Assembly: GCA_009760855.2 (NCBI GenBank)
Contig: WPIO01000041.1
Span: 161,501 to 225,500, forward strand
Direction of reading: 5' to 3'
DNA from: Cristatella mucedo
Lineage: Eukaryota > Bryozoa > Phylactolaemata > Cristatellidae
Length of the DNA stretch: 64,000 nt
Position numbers and translations under genes: made by a program. This document shows, in pieces, positions 49,154-59,263 of this stretch. The notes beneath the pieces were generated by a model, which saw nothing but the letters and a program-made list of their open reading frames with translations, was not told where the DNA came from and ran no database searches. Positions within the stretch are counted from its first letter, which is position 1; the number at the start of each line of letters is the position of its first letter.

Positions 49154-49545
49154 CAACTCACTTTGTACTATGGGCACAGTGCCAATAGCAAGCTGCTAAA
49201 CATGGTCGCCACCAATTGTTTATAGTGAGGATAAATAAACACATTTGATATATTTTATCTGCTTTGAGTTTTTCCTAAAATATTATCACAAAATGCTAAA
49301 CCCTGAAACCTAAACCCTAAAGCCAAAACCTAACAGCCACAAAATGCAAAATTTAACCACCCGACCCTAAAACGTAAATGCCAAAAACTCACGACCCCTA
49401 GGCACTGCAGCCAAAATAAAATCCTCAAACCTAAGCTAAAACGGTGTGTCCAAATGTGTTTATTTTGCTTAAATATAAACAGACACTGGTGACCACGTTT
49501 AACTGCCTGATATGGGCACTGAGGCCATAGCAAGTAGTGAGCACG
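49154..49545. mobile_element. MITE copy 2
   Basis: The left arm (CTATGGGCACAGTGCCAATA, GCTGCTAAACATGGTCGCCA, AATAAACACATTTGA) and the reverse complement of the right arm (CTATGGCCTCAGTGCCCATA, GCAGTTAAACGTGGTCACCA, AATAAACACATTTGG) match over about 90 bases. The interior holds CTAAACCCTGAAACCTAAAC and CCTAAAGCC words. It is non-autonomous. Confidence 0.68.
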
Positions 49546-50174
49546 CTCTGCGAACAAACGACGCTCTGATTAGCTGGAAATATAACATTGATTCGTGCAA
49601 TGCATTACGAAGTAGTGATGATAATTCTTTGGATCGTCACTTTATTTAACTAATTTCATATTTAAAACATGTAAAGATTATTTCTCAGCGAAACGGATAA
49701 AAATGAATAGCATAGCGTAACCGGGACAGTCCGTCTCAGGTCCGTCTCTGCCTGTCGATGAGTCGATCGTTGCTGCGATTGGGCGGCTTTTGTAAACCCG
49801 TAAGGAGGTAAGTCTTGCCGAGGTAGCTCGGCTGAGTCTTAAATCAACGAGGGTCAACTAAGAACCATACTTTTTGCCAAGATCAGCTATAGGCGTTTTT
49901 TCCGAGACCGGCGCGATCAGTGAGTCCGAACAAATCCGAGCCATCGCGTGCAGTGCTATCTTTAGAGCCACTGATTGGTTGTTAATGCAGGTCGCGTATC
50001 CTGCATCCTGTCGTGTATCCCGCTTCTGCGGTTCATCAAGAAATGATTTTTAATTTACGCGGTCTCACGAGCACTCTTTGAATGGTTCAAAACGTCCATT
50101 CGTGCATCGACGTTTATTCGCGTTAACAGGCGTTGCTCGTGGTTTTATAGGCGTTGCCTGCCACGAAAGCTTGG

Positions 50175-50285
50175 CTAATAATAATTATAATAATGTACTT
50201 GATAAAGCGCCCTCAGAGAACTTAATCTCTTTCTAGGCGCTTTACATTTGCTGCAAAGGGAAATGCAATTGAATGGCTAAAATCT
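50175..50285 (-). mobile_element. LINE B 3' tail
   Basis: AATAATAATTATAATAATG, then AGCGCCCTCAGAGAACTTAA, TCTCTTTCTAGGCGCTTTAC and GCTGCAAAGGGAAATGCAAT: the reversed family B hairpin and adjacent UTR only. Confidence 0.72.
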
Positions 50286-50320
50286 ACGAGTCCAGCTGCG
50301 TGGATTGTCCTTCCTTCACT

Positions 50321-50420
50321 AACCAGCTAACCTTGACCCTTTAACCAGCTAACCTTGACCCTTTAACCAGCTAACCCTAACCCGGTTAACCTTCGGTTAA
50401 CCAGCTAACATAACCAACAA
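50321..50420. repeat. 22-bp tandem repeat (AACCAGCTAACCTTGACCCT...)
   Basis: Two perfect 22-bp units (50321-50342, 50343-50364) are followed by degenerate ones with CTAACCCTAACCCGGTTAAC and GGTTAACCAGCTAAC. Confidence 0.8.
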
Positions 50421-50554
50421 CTGGTTCTGATTAACCAGCTTCCCTTATTCCTGCCTGCTTTCCTATTTGCGGTGTAGATTTTTTTTAGCCACTCAGCAGT
50501 ATACCTAGACCCTAGTTAGTCGGTTTCCTCCTAAGCTGCACAGCTTATTCCATT

Positions 50555-50745
50555 ATTCCATTATTATTGATTATATTATATTATCATATTTATTTATATT
50601 ATTTTATATTTATATTATATATTATTATTATCATATATTATTATTATATTTATTTATATTATTTTATATTTGTATTATATATTATTATATTATTATTTAT
50701 TTATATTGTTTTATATTTATATTATATATTATATCATTTTATTGA
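50555..50745. repeat. AT-rich tandem (TATTTATATTATTTTATATT)n
   Basis: About 190 bases of ATATTTATTTATATTATTTT-type repeats with a period near 60 bases. No coding meaning. Confidence 0.8.
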
Positions 50746-51960
50746 CTGCTTTCGTGTCGCCTTTGCCGGTTTCATATTCCGCGCCCGGTTTCAACGGCTG
50801 ATACTTTCTAAAATATTCTTCCCTACTAAAATGACCCCCAGTGAGGGTGGGTGCTATGTGCTCGTACCGTTTGACCGGTAGAGACGCATAGTCCCTAGCC
50901 AGTCTTCGGGCAAGGTTGACCGTATGCTTCGCTGGTTCGAATAGGGTATCGAGTGAGTCTTCACCACGAGGTGCCGGACGGTCAGAAATTGCCGGCCGAA
51001 ACATTGCCCGGCTCCCACTCGTGGTTACTTGCCAGCCAAAAGGACAATAAAACGCTATCTATCACCCTGAGAGAGTTGCATCTCCTTCCAGTCACTTTTC
51101 ACGGCGTGGGGAGGGATGCTACCACGAGCATCGTGCACGTGCTTTAATTTTGACGCTGATCACGCTAAGCAACTCCTTCGCAGGTTCCCGTTTATTAGCA
51201 CCGACGCACCACTGTGGCAGCATGTGTGCAAACGTTTCTTCTCGTCGCTGTCCCCACTGTTCGGGAACAGACGGCATCGACGGTGCTTCTAATCGGCGCT
51301 GCGAGCCTTGCGTCGCCACCGTAAACCAGCGAAGTGTATTGGTCAGATGCGTAGGAGAGGAGCGGGGAGAGAAGCAGTGAGATTTAATCTAATTTGCAAT
51401 CCGCGCTTGCGCACCATACATCACCCGGCGCGTCCTGCATCTGTTCGCTCAACTCATCCTCCGCTTCCGTAACAGCTCGCTCATGAGACGGTCGCACCGC
51501 AACAAAAACAAGGCGACTAATGCCACAATGCAGCTTTTGCACGAGCATCGCATGACAGGCCGACCTTTCGACGCGCGATCTAACGTGCTTTGACAAAGGA
51601 CGCAGATGCGACAGGCGTTACAAAATTTGCAAAGGCTCTACGACATGATTATAATAACTAGAGCCCTCAGAATATATTTAAGTAATATGCATAGCTAAGA
51701 TACGCATAAGAACACCTCGAGTGCTGAAATGTCAACAGCGCAGCGTAGTAATAGCAGGATAGGGAAAAAAAGCGTAGAACAGACTGTAGAAAATAAAGCG
51801 CATGTAGGGAATGCTAGCGCCTGATTCAAATCAGATGCGTGTGACGAAATGCGCCCCGGAAGATACACGAAATACATAAGAAATGCGGCCAAATGCAGCA
51901 TTCAGCGATCGCCGCGTCCGCGATCGCCGCGCTTTAGGGAAATTAAATTAAAAAAACCCA
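50745..51960. other. No gene seen
   Basis: Unique-looking sequence with short frames only. Confidence 0.5.
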
Positions 51961-53060
51961 CCTCACTACGCTAAGCTCCCGTTGCCGTCGCTCCTCTGGA
52001 CCGAGCTCGCCGCCGGAAGCGGTTGATGTGCGCATTGTGAGCCTCCTAGCGAAAGCCGCCGGTGCAAAGCGCTGAGAAATGGCCTACCGCGCTCAGCGGA
52101 CCCAGTAACTCGGCTGCGTCGAGGCTGAAGACATCGAAATGTGCGCGCGGGGTGCGCACGTGCTAGCGAGTGGGCTGAGCCAACTGGACGGTCCGCCGCC
52201 GCCGCTCTCACCGCTCTCTCTCTCTCGCCGGAAGTCGGCGAGTGGTTCGCCAGCATTCGCTGCCCAGGAGATCTCCACGCAGCGTGCTCAGTGGACGCCG
52301 CGCCACAGCGATTGGCGGGGAGGAGAAGGGGTCCGTCCTGCAGCGGGCGGGCAAACTTCAGCTGGCTCCAGCAGAGCGGCGACGTTCGCCCTAGGCGCAT
52401 CCCGAGCGCCCGTGCGTTCGCTTTCCGCCGTCGGAAGGCCGTGCGGCCGGCTAGTTGGTGCGTTTCGCTTGCGTTTACGACTCGCCTTCGTCCTTCGGCC
52501 GCAGATCTCCTATCGTCGTCCGGCTTCTGACGAGGCTGAAATCGCGTACTGTCGCCTTCCTCACTCAGAAAGCGCGAAATGGCGCCGGGACGCAATGGCG
52601 GCGCCAGCGCGAAATGGCGCCTGGATGTGGCGGCGCCATTTCGTTCCGGTTCCGTTCAGCGCTCCGCTCCCAGCCAGCGCCCGGACTCGGGTGGGCTGTG
52701 GCCGCGGCGCGGAGCCGCCCCGTCGACACCCGGGGCAGCTCCGGGCGAGCGCGCGGCGGCGGCGCGAGCGGTCAGTCTCGCTCGGCTAAGGCCAATTGGA
52801 TCTATTCGGCCGTCGTTCGCGCGAAGCGCTCGACGCAGGCGTCGCTGTATGCCGACGCGCCGGTGACTCCATCGTCTGCTAAGATTCGGCGGTGCGTTGC
52901 GCTTCCGCGTCACGCCGCTCACGATGCAGCGAGTGCGCTCTGTCCGGACAGGGCGGAACGACCGACCGGACGAGCCCGCCGGCTGCAAAGGTGGAGGCGT
53001 TCGGCTCCCGATGGCATAGGCCGCAATGGCGGCGGCGGCGGCCGCCGCCATTGCGGCCAC
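51960..53060. promoter_or_regulatory. CpG-rich block, possible promoter/5' exon region
   Basis: About 1.1 kb of high-GC, CpG-rich sequence with several long frames on both strands, none with recognisable motifs or consistent splice sites. Repeated CGAAATGGCGCC and inverted GGCGCCATTTCG occur at 52573-52645. I call no gene; a promoter with an untranslated first exon would look like this. Confidence 0.35.
53019..53058. promoter_or_regulatory. Perfect GC palindrome with paired YY1-like motifs
   Basis: The 18-base arms (GGCCGCAATGGCGGCGGC and its complement) are separated by GGCG. Each arm has GCAATGGCGGC, close to the YY1/Pho core ATGGCGGC. It lies at the edge of the GC-rich block at 52-53 kb and just before an S1 SINE. 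The regulatory role is inference. Confidence 0.5.
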
Positions 53061-53079
53061 CTTACTTACACATGCATGT

Positions 53080-53245
53080 AATTCATTGGTATAGCGCCCC
53101 AAGAGAACTTAATCACTATTCAGGCGCTTCCCATGTGCCGCGGGGGTCGAGCACACGACCTCGGTCGGCGAATACGGTCACGTTGACCTTGATCGAATAG
53201 AGCACCTTGATCGAATAGAGCACAGTGGGACAAACCAGCGCGGGG
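53080..53245 (-). mobile_element. SINE S1 with a 20-bp internal duplication
   Basis: Reversed tail (GGTATAGCGCCCCAAGAGAA, CTTAATCACTATTCAGGCGC), GGTCGAGCACACGACCTCGG and a box A region in which CCTTGATCGAATAGAGCA is present twice in tandem. Confidence 0.7.
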
Positions 53246-53265
53246 CATGCTACAGATGTCGTCGT

Positions 53266-53266
53266 T

Positions 53267-53312
<46 letters not shown>

Positions 53313-53329
53313 GGTAGAGAGAGGAGAGC

Positions 53330-53360
<31 letters not shown>

Positions 53361-53412
53361 AGGAGATGAGAGGAGAGAGGGAGGGAGGGAGGGAGGGTGG
53401 GAGAAAGAGGGG
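53266..53412. repeat. (GA)n/(GGGA)n
   Basis: GA to about 53306, mixed AGAGAGG to 53375, then GGGAGGGAGGGAGGGAGGG. Confidence 0.9.
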
Positions 53413-53414
53413 AG

Positions 53415-55220
53415 ATAACTCAACTAGACAGTACAATATCACTTTCTAAGTAGACGGGTATGTTTCAAGCTTATCGCGGTACGTCGAGTCTCTATCTAGT
53501 GACTGAGAATTTCTACCACGCAGCAGACGCCGCGACCTTCCCAGAGAGTTACTCGTTTGAACCTTTATCCTCACGATTCTTGTCAAATGCAACGCGGTCA
53601 CGCTGGCGAACAGCGAGAAATCGGAGGAGCGGGCTCTAGGGCGGTGGGTGGCCGGAACATTAAGTAGCGGGTTAACCTTGGAAATTGCGCTAGCATTAAC
53701 GCGACAATTAGCATTGCTATTGGTCGATAGAAGCGTTCGCAAAACTTGGCTTGGCGAAAAGTCAGTTTTGTTAAAACTGCAACTCAATAGCTACAGTGAG
53801 CCGCGGCTGTGAAGTTAACCGAAGGCAGTGAACGGCCGCCGGCGGGTTCGGCTTGCGTGCGTGACTCGTAGACAAATCGTACGCACGCTAGCCGCGTTTT
53901 ATGGTGCGCTATGAATTGCGAGATGGTCTTCGAATAGATGTCGCTGCAGCAAGCATTCTAACTAGAAGTTGACAGTAATCCTAGTCGTCAGAGATTCGTA
54001 GTGCCTCTATTGCGACCGCTTAACGCTGGGCTGCTAACGATCCTATCACACGCGTGACGTCACCAGGAGGAGTTCGTAGCAGTCTTCGCGCGTTGCATTT
54101 GAGCAGCGACACGGCGCCCTGTGCGAGCCTCGCCATTTGCTGTCGTTGTGGCAGATTGGGTACGTGACGGCGATGCGTCGATCAAACGTGCCCAGATAGA
54201 TTCAGTCTATTTTCAAATCGGAAATAGCTCTGCGAGATGACAGTTCCGCTGCACACGCGCGCGGGGCAGTGTAGGCGCCATCGCTGGCCGATCTTAATCC
54301 ACGTCTCTGGATGCTTTTGTTTACAGTCACCGGCGAATCCTACGGGATGAGCCGCTGAGCTCGTGCCAAATTAGGTTTCGGAGACTCGCGAGATTGAGAC
54401 TGTCTGTCTGCGCGTCTAGTGTTTCGCTTTGACTTGTTTCGCAGACAGGCGCCGCCCTGCTTTGGCCCAAGGGTAAGCTGCGCGCCCCTTAACGACCGTT
54501 TCCTGGCTCTAGCCCTATCGCGTATGTAGAGCACCTGAATAGAGGTTAAGCTCTTCTAGTGCGCCATACAAATGATTTATAAATGTGTACATAAAAGCAA
54601 TTTAGCTTCAGGCGACTCGGGCCCCTTGCTTTCTTTTACCCGACGAGCACTGACGGAAGCGGCGAGCCGCCTTGACATGTCGGCCGGGCGGCGGCAGTCG
54701 CGCGGCGTCCTTCGTTCAACGTCACGAGTGGCTGCGTCGTGATAGCGGCAGCAGACGCATACGGTTCGCGAGTGTGACGATCTCTGCGCCCCCTCAATTA
54801 GTCGCTGAGCCTTCGGGGCGGCTGTGAGTTTCCTTCCGGCGTCGTCTGCTCTTCGTCGTTTTATTGCAGAGGTGAAGGTGGCTTCCGTCTGCGAAGCCGA
54901 TTATATCTACGCCGCCGCCTGGAACTATTAGCCAGCGCGTAAATCTCGTGCCGCCGAGGGGGGATTTTCCGCTAGCTAAAGCGCACAGGATTCGGCGACA
55001 GACATCTCTCAGAAAAGGCCACGACGATACAAAGAAACGCACGCGCCTGAGCAATTGAGAGCCCGCGCGGGGGTGCACGACCGCGACTGCGTAGCGGATA
55101 GATAGATTGTCATGAGAATTGTCGGTATTATTGTCATAAGAATATCCTATCTTATCTATAGATTAGGTGTGTTGCCTTGTTGACGTAAGACAAAACCAAC
55201 ATGGTAATGGCCTTAGCTTA
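53415..55220. other. No gene seen; left flank of the 55-58 kb island
   Basis: Apart from the S1 tail at 54.53 kb, nothing is recognised. Just before the 55225 ORF is an AT-rich stretch with GATAGATAGATTGTCAT and TATCTTATCTATAGATTA. Confidence 0.45.
54528..54585 (+). mobile_element. SINE S1 tail fragment
   Basis: AGAGCACCTGAATAGAGGTT, AAGCTCTTCTAGTGCGCCAT, ACAAATGATTTATAAATG: a diverged S1 hairpin and tail. It is the only plus-oriented S1 copy I found. Confidence 0.5.
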
Positions 55221-55224
55221 GGAA

Positions 55225-56163
55225 GTGAATTGCACAGTGGCAATAGCTTTAGGCAAAGGGTATATACAGGCTTCACTTTACGTAGTTCAGTCATCCAAAG
55301 CAATGATGGTGAAGCTAGTTACGGGGGAGCAGAATGAGAGGAGGAGACAGCAACAACTTGAAAGAAGGAAACGGGCCGGAAAGGAAAAGTCTGGAGTAAC
55401 GACTGTGCAGCCAACCGAACCAGAAAAGCCACGCTACCAATCGTCATGGGAAACAGCGGTACTGAAAGCTGGAAGTATTAACCGGAAACGACAATATTCT
55501 CGTAAGAACAAAAAAGTTGAAGCCATGTACGACAACGCAAATACGGAAGGAAAACCAATCAATATCTACAAAGAAGAGGCAAACATTCCTTTTCTTTTTC
55601 ATTTGATATGCGATGATCCACAGCTACAACAGGACAAATGTAAAATCGAAAATCTACTTCGGGATTTAAAGATAAGAATACTTACTGGTTGTTATTGCCA
55701 CCAAATCGGCACTGATCGTGTTCCACGCCACAAGCATCGGCACCAGACCGTGCTTGTACCGAACGAAATCAGACACCTTCTCAGTACTATTACTAGTACA
55801 GTTGCTAGTCATTTTACAAGAAAATATCCGCAAGCCAAAGATACACTTGGAAACTATAACTTCAATCTGATCCATTTTCAGCACCATCCGGCAAATGTCA
55901 TCCATTATGCCCATTGCTATAATGGTCAACAAGTTCTCCATGGCCGGAAGAAAGATAATCCACATGTTCATCGCAGCTTCTTTAAAATGAATTTCAAACG
56001 GGAACATGAAACCAAAGACTTCCGTCTGATCCGAACTGTAGCAAAAGACCTAATCAACCCAATGCATGACTACTGGCATTGCAACAGCAATGAGGGCTAC
56101 GAAAAAGACCAATTGCGTCGTTTCAAACTTGAATTGAGGTTACTAAAAAACGTGAATTTCTAA
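55225..56163 (+). CDS. Unknown 312-codon ORF, virus- or mobile-element-like
   Basis: This is the longest uninterrupted non-repetitive frame in the window and has no introns. The product is basic near the N-terminus (RRRQQQLERRKRAGKEK at residues 40-56, RKRQYSRKNKK at 87-97, possible nuclear targeting). It is His-rich in the middle (RHKHRH at 168-173, a cluster at 217-230, HVH at 247-249). The HVH pair recalls the metal-binding histidines of HUH nucleases, but a catalytic Tyr context is not clear and there is no P-loop. It is AT-richer than its neighbours. A broken minus-strand reading region ends about 400 bases downstream, tail to tail. I recognise no host gene family. An ambisense densovirus-like origin is possible but unproven; the ATG used here is the first in frame, and an internal Met at residue 27 is an alternative. 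Confidence 0.5.
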   Translation: MNCTVAIALGKGYIQASLYVVQSSKAMMVKLVTGEQNERRRQQQLERRKRAGKEKSGVTTVQPTEPEKPRYQSSWETAVLKAGSINRKRQYSRKNKKVEAMYDNANTEGKPINIYKEEANIPFLFHLICDDPQLQQDKCKIENLLRDLKIRILTGCYCHQIGTDRVPRHKHRHQTVLVPNEIRHLLSTITSTVASHFTRKYPQAKDTLGNYNFNLIHFQHHPANVIHYAHCYNGQQVLHGRKKDNPHVHRSFFKMNFKREHETKDFRLIRTVAKDLINPMHDYWHCNSNEGYEKDQLRRFKLELRLLKNVNF

Positions 56164-56202
56164 CATTAACAAATCCTCAGAAGATTTCTGTATCCTTCTG
56201 TT

Positions 56203-56406
56203 TCAAAACACGCGCACCGGATGATTGTACTGTGGGAGAGTATGTACGAAAGGCCGACAGCTGAATGTTGGGGGTTGGTGAAAAAATTGATCGAACAATA
56301 TATCTCCTTCATATCCTTTATCGCTTACTAATTTCTTCAAACAGTTGTACAGGCAAAAGTTTGAACATTGTCCTTTGCCTATTCTAAATATGGCAGCGCC
56401 TGCCAT
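56203..56406 (-). other. Short minus-strand frame in the junction of the 55-58 kb island
   Basis: A 67-codon Cys- and Phe-containing frame lies between the ends of the two opposing coding regions. It shares their AT-rich composition. It may be a further remnant of the minus-strand gene or chance; no family is recognised. Confidence 0.2.
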
Positions 56407-56572
56407 ACGCTGCGAGCGTTGTCGCGTTCTCGCTCCAGTTCATGTTAATGGTCCCCTATTTCATCAGGCGAAGGAATTGGAGGAAGATTGTATGGAAAGA
56501 GCATTCCATTAATAAAGAACTGCGAAACACCACCAGGCGGTCCAGTTGCTGTATCGAGCTTGCCAACGTTGA

Positions 56573-57921
56573 TCAAATTATCGAATGTATCGCTGTACCG
56601 TCCGATGGTTGAATATTGCTGTATCCGAAGAACTGCGCCCTTGCTTCTTTATAGGGATGCACAACACGTTGTGGTAATACAAATTGCCAAGTCATTTTGA
56701 GTCTCCATTTGTAAACTAGACGGAAACTCATATACTGGCTTGATGGTACTTTCTTCTTATAGATACGCGGAATCGTCAACAGTTCTGCTGGTAGTTTGGC
56801 AAGGACTTTACATTCTGTACCATTTGTAACAGCTAGATTGTTAACGTAATACCGGATCGGTTGTGTCGAAGGTTCTGCTGTTTTGTCGGCAACATGCGAC
56901 CAAACTCTAGTAATGCAGGTTCCCATATATTCGTCGAGAAGATTGGTCTATAGAGACATTGCAAAATTTGCACCCATTTTTGGTGGTTGTAAAGTAGATC
57001 CCGAAGCAATTGTTTTCTTAAATGTGGGTCCTTCTGGTCGTTGCCCACCAACACTCGTTAAATCGTCACCCTGTGAACAAAAAGTCGGACCCATATAGTC
57101 TGAATATCGCGAAAATATATTAGTGTAGCTACCCTTTTTGAAACCAAGGTCTGTTCTTGAAAATGTATGAGTACATGAATATATCTTGCAAGAGTTTGTA
57201 GCATAAATTGTTCCAGCAGAATCTCTTTCCCAGCTTTGACCATCATAATCGAACCAAGCGGTTGTGCAGGGAGGTTCACCTGCAAAATACAAACTTCTCT
57301 GGGAAGCACAGCCTATATAATGGTATTTAGACCAAACTGGTAGTACTTTTCTAAACGATACTTCTTCCCAGTTGTGAGGTTTGGCCGTTACTGCAGTATT
57401 TGGCAGTTACTGCAGTACTCAAAAACCTTGTTGAAGTTGGTTCAATACACCATACAACAGGCAAATTTGGCTTCATTTACGGCATATTGTTTTGTTGGAC
57501 TTGCTGTTGGTCGGTAAACTCCTTGGATCGATGACATATCTCTACAATCCAAAGGAATGAACGGTTCTTCAATAATAGCCACATCAGGTCTATTTGGAGT
57601 CGCAACATAACTTGGTCCGGGTGTTGTTGAATGGTGCAGTATTGGGTCTTCCATTTCATATTCCACCTTCTCCAGGGTATACATAAGGAAACGCTGTGCT
57701 GTCGAACGAAAGTTTTCTGTTTGCATATCAGCATGTACAAATTGTGTTTGAATACACCCCAAACTTCTTTTCCTTGGAACTCTCCACGACTCAGTATAGT
57801 CATATTTGCACTCGGTGTCGGGTCTCCTTGGATTCCAACAAGAATTGTAAGTTGATTGATAGATGGCGCTCCGGATAGAAACTTGGCTTGGAATCTCCAT
57901 CCGGCAGAAGCTGAAATACAC
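56573..57921 (-). pseudogene. Broken minus-strand coding region facing the 55.2-kb ORF (capsid-like guess)
   Basis: One frame is open at 57442-57921. A second frame continues from about 57420 down to 56573, interrupted by a single in-frame TAG near 56940. A third frame (57477-57803) overlaps the first, so there may be another frameshift. Composition is rich in Tyr, Trp, Pro, Thr and Asn without low-complexity runs, which suggests a once-real structural protein of about 450 residues. The layout, a plus-strand gene and a minus-strand gene meeting tail to tail in about 2.7 kb, resembles ambisense densovirus genomes (NS on one strand, VP on the other). I found no terminal hairpins and no phospholipase motif. 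It is described here as a decayed copy only. Confidence 0.42.
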
Positions 57922-57959
57922 TGTTTGGTTTCAATTCGATAGTCCGTTCAAATAATGGT

Positions 57960-59080
57960 GATTCCGTTACCATTATCTGGAAACCATTGTGGCGACAAAG
58001 GAAGGAATTTGCACGACTTTTGCCGGCGGTTGAAAAAGTGCGGTGCTAGCTCGCGGTGCAGAGGGAAGGAAAGCTCTCGCGCTGAAGCCCGGCCCTCGGA
58101 ATTGGTCCAACATTATGCCTCCCGTCCAAAAGAGCTCTTTATGGGTGCCAAAAGGACCAACCGCAGCGCCAAGGACGCCTTCGCGAGAAGCGGAAGCCTC
58201 TCGATGGCTGGCAGTCGTGACGCACTGGCTGTCCACCGACTGGATTAGCGCGTGAGCTCGGACCGGGATGAGCACTCGGTCCAGCATTAATTTCTTTTTA
58301 AGTGAGTCTCTAATGTGGTCGCTATATCTGCACACCGAGTTATTATTTTTAGCTAACAATTCAAATAGATGACGCTGTAAAAAGAAAGTAGCCAGGGCCC
58401 GATTTCCAAATTTTTCTATTGTAATCGCTCATTCAGTAGGGTTTGGGCGGACGGGTGGCGAGTCCACAGCCCTAGCCAGTTTGCAGCAGACGACCAAACG
58501 GCGCTTTAAGTGAACAGCGACGCAAAATGCGAACTATCGCGCCTTCATCCGGTCGATAGGTTCGTCGCAATCTCCTCTGGGAATGGATGCGACGTGCAGA
58601 GACGGATGTAATGGCCGACGCATCGACAGAGACCGACGCATCGACAGAGCTTCGCTCTCTCGCGAAGCTCACCGAATGGCGCCGAGCGGCCAGGCGCCAT
58701 TTGCCACAGACTTCCGTTTCCGCCGGGTGGCAGTGGCGCCCAGTAGGGCTAATCGGCTTAGAAAAATAATAAATGTCAATTGACTAGATCAGTCGATACC
58801 GTATTCGCGACTGCATTCGCCTCGCCCGGACGTCCGGTCAGTTGCCGCGAGTGCCGCGGGCGGCGCTCCGATTCTGCAGCCGGGCCGTCGCTTCGATTTG
58901 CGAGTGAGCGGTCGAGCCACTGGGCAAGCGAGCGACGTGCCCCTGGACCAGGGCGCCGCTTCGATCGCTTGATCGCGTCGGCTTCGGTCGCTTCCCTGCC
59001 GTTCGATGCTCGCTGGAGCGGCTTGGTAGCGGCCATGTCGGGCGCTCAACGGCAGCTCGCCGTTCGCTGTTCGGTGCGGG
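57960..59080. other. 3' flank / probable 3' UTR of prospero
   Basis: GC rises again at 58 kb. AATGGCGCC and GGCGCCATT form an inverted pair near 58676-58711. No coding motif. Confidence 0.4.
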
Positions 59081-59263
59081 CTAATCCGTCAGCTGGTCCA
59101 CCCACTTGACCGACTTGAAAAAGTCAGGGACACCGTCGTCCATTCGCATGATGACCTTGTAGATTGGCTTCTTCCACGACTGCTCCTGGTCGCGGCCGAG
59201 CGAGATCGCGGCGACGAACTCCTTCAAGGTCGACTGCACGACGGCTCTGAACGACCGCGGCAC
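59081..59263 (-). CDS. prox: Prospero terminal exon (prospero domain C-terminus, stop)
   Basis: The acceptor GTCGTTCCAG starts [20 protein letters not shown], then [20 protein letters not shown] and [11 protein letters not shown], ending in TAG at 59081-59083. W-K-K-x-I-Y-K-x-I and the V-P-x-x-F-K-S tail are hallmarks of the prospero domain, which folds with the homeodomain as one unit. It has 60 codons plus stop. Confidence 0.92.
   Translation of the reverse strand: MPRSFRAVVQSTLKEFVAAISLGRDQEQSWKKPIYKVIMRMDDGVPDFFKSVKWVDQLTD

Noticed and set aside
52139-53102. Long frames on both strands at 52.1-53.1 kb
   Set aside because: High GC makes stops rare; frames overlap on both strands, are Arg/Ala/Pro-rich, and have no motif or phase-consistent splice sites.
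57955-58359. Frames next to the 55-58 kb island (97 and 128 codons)
   Set aside because: GC content rises to host level here and no motif links them to the island; treated as flank.
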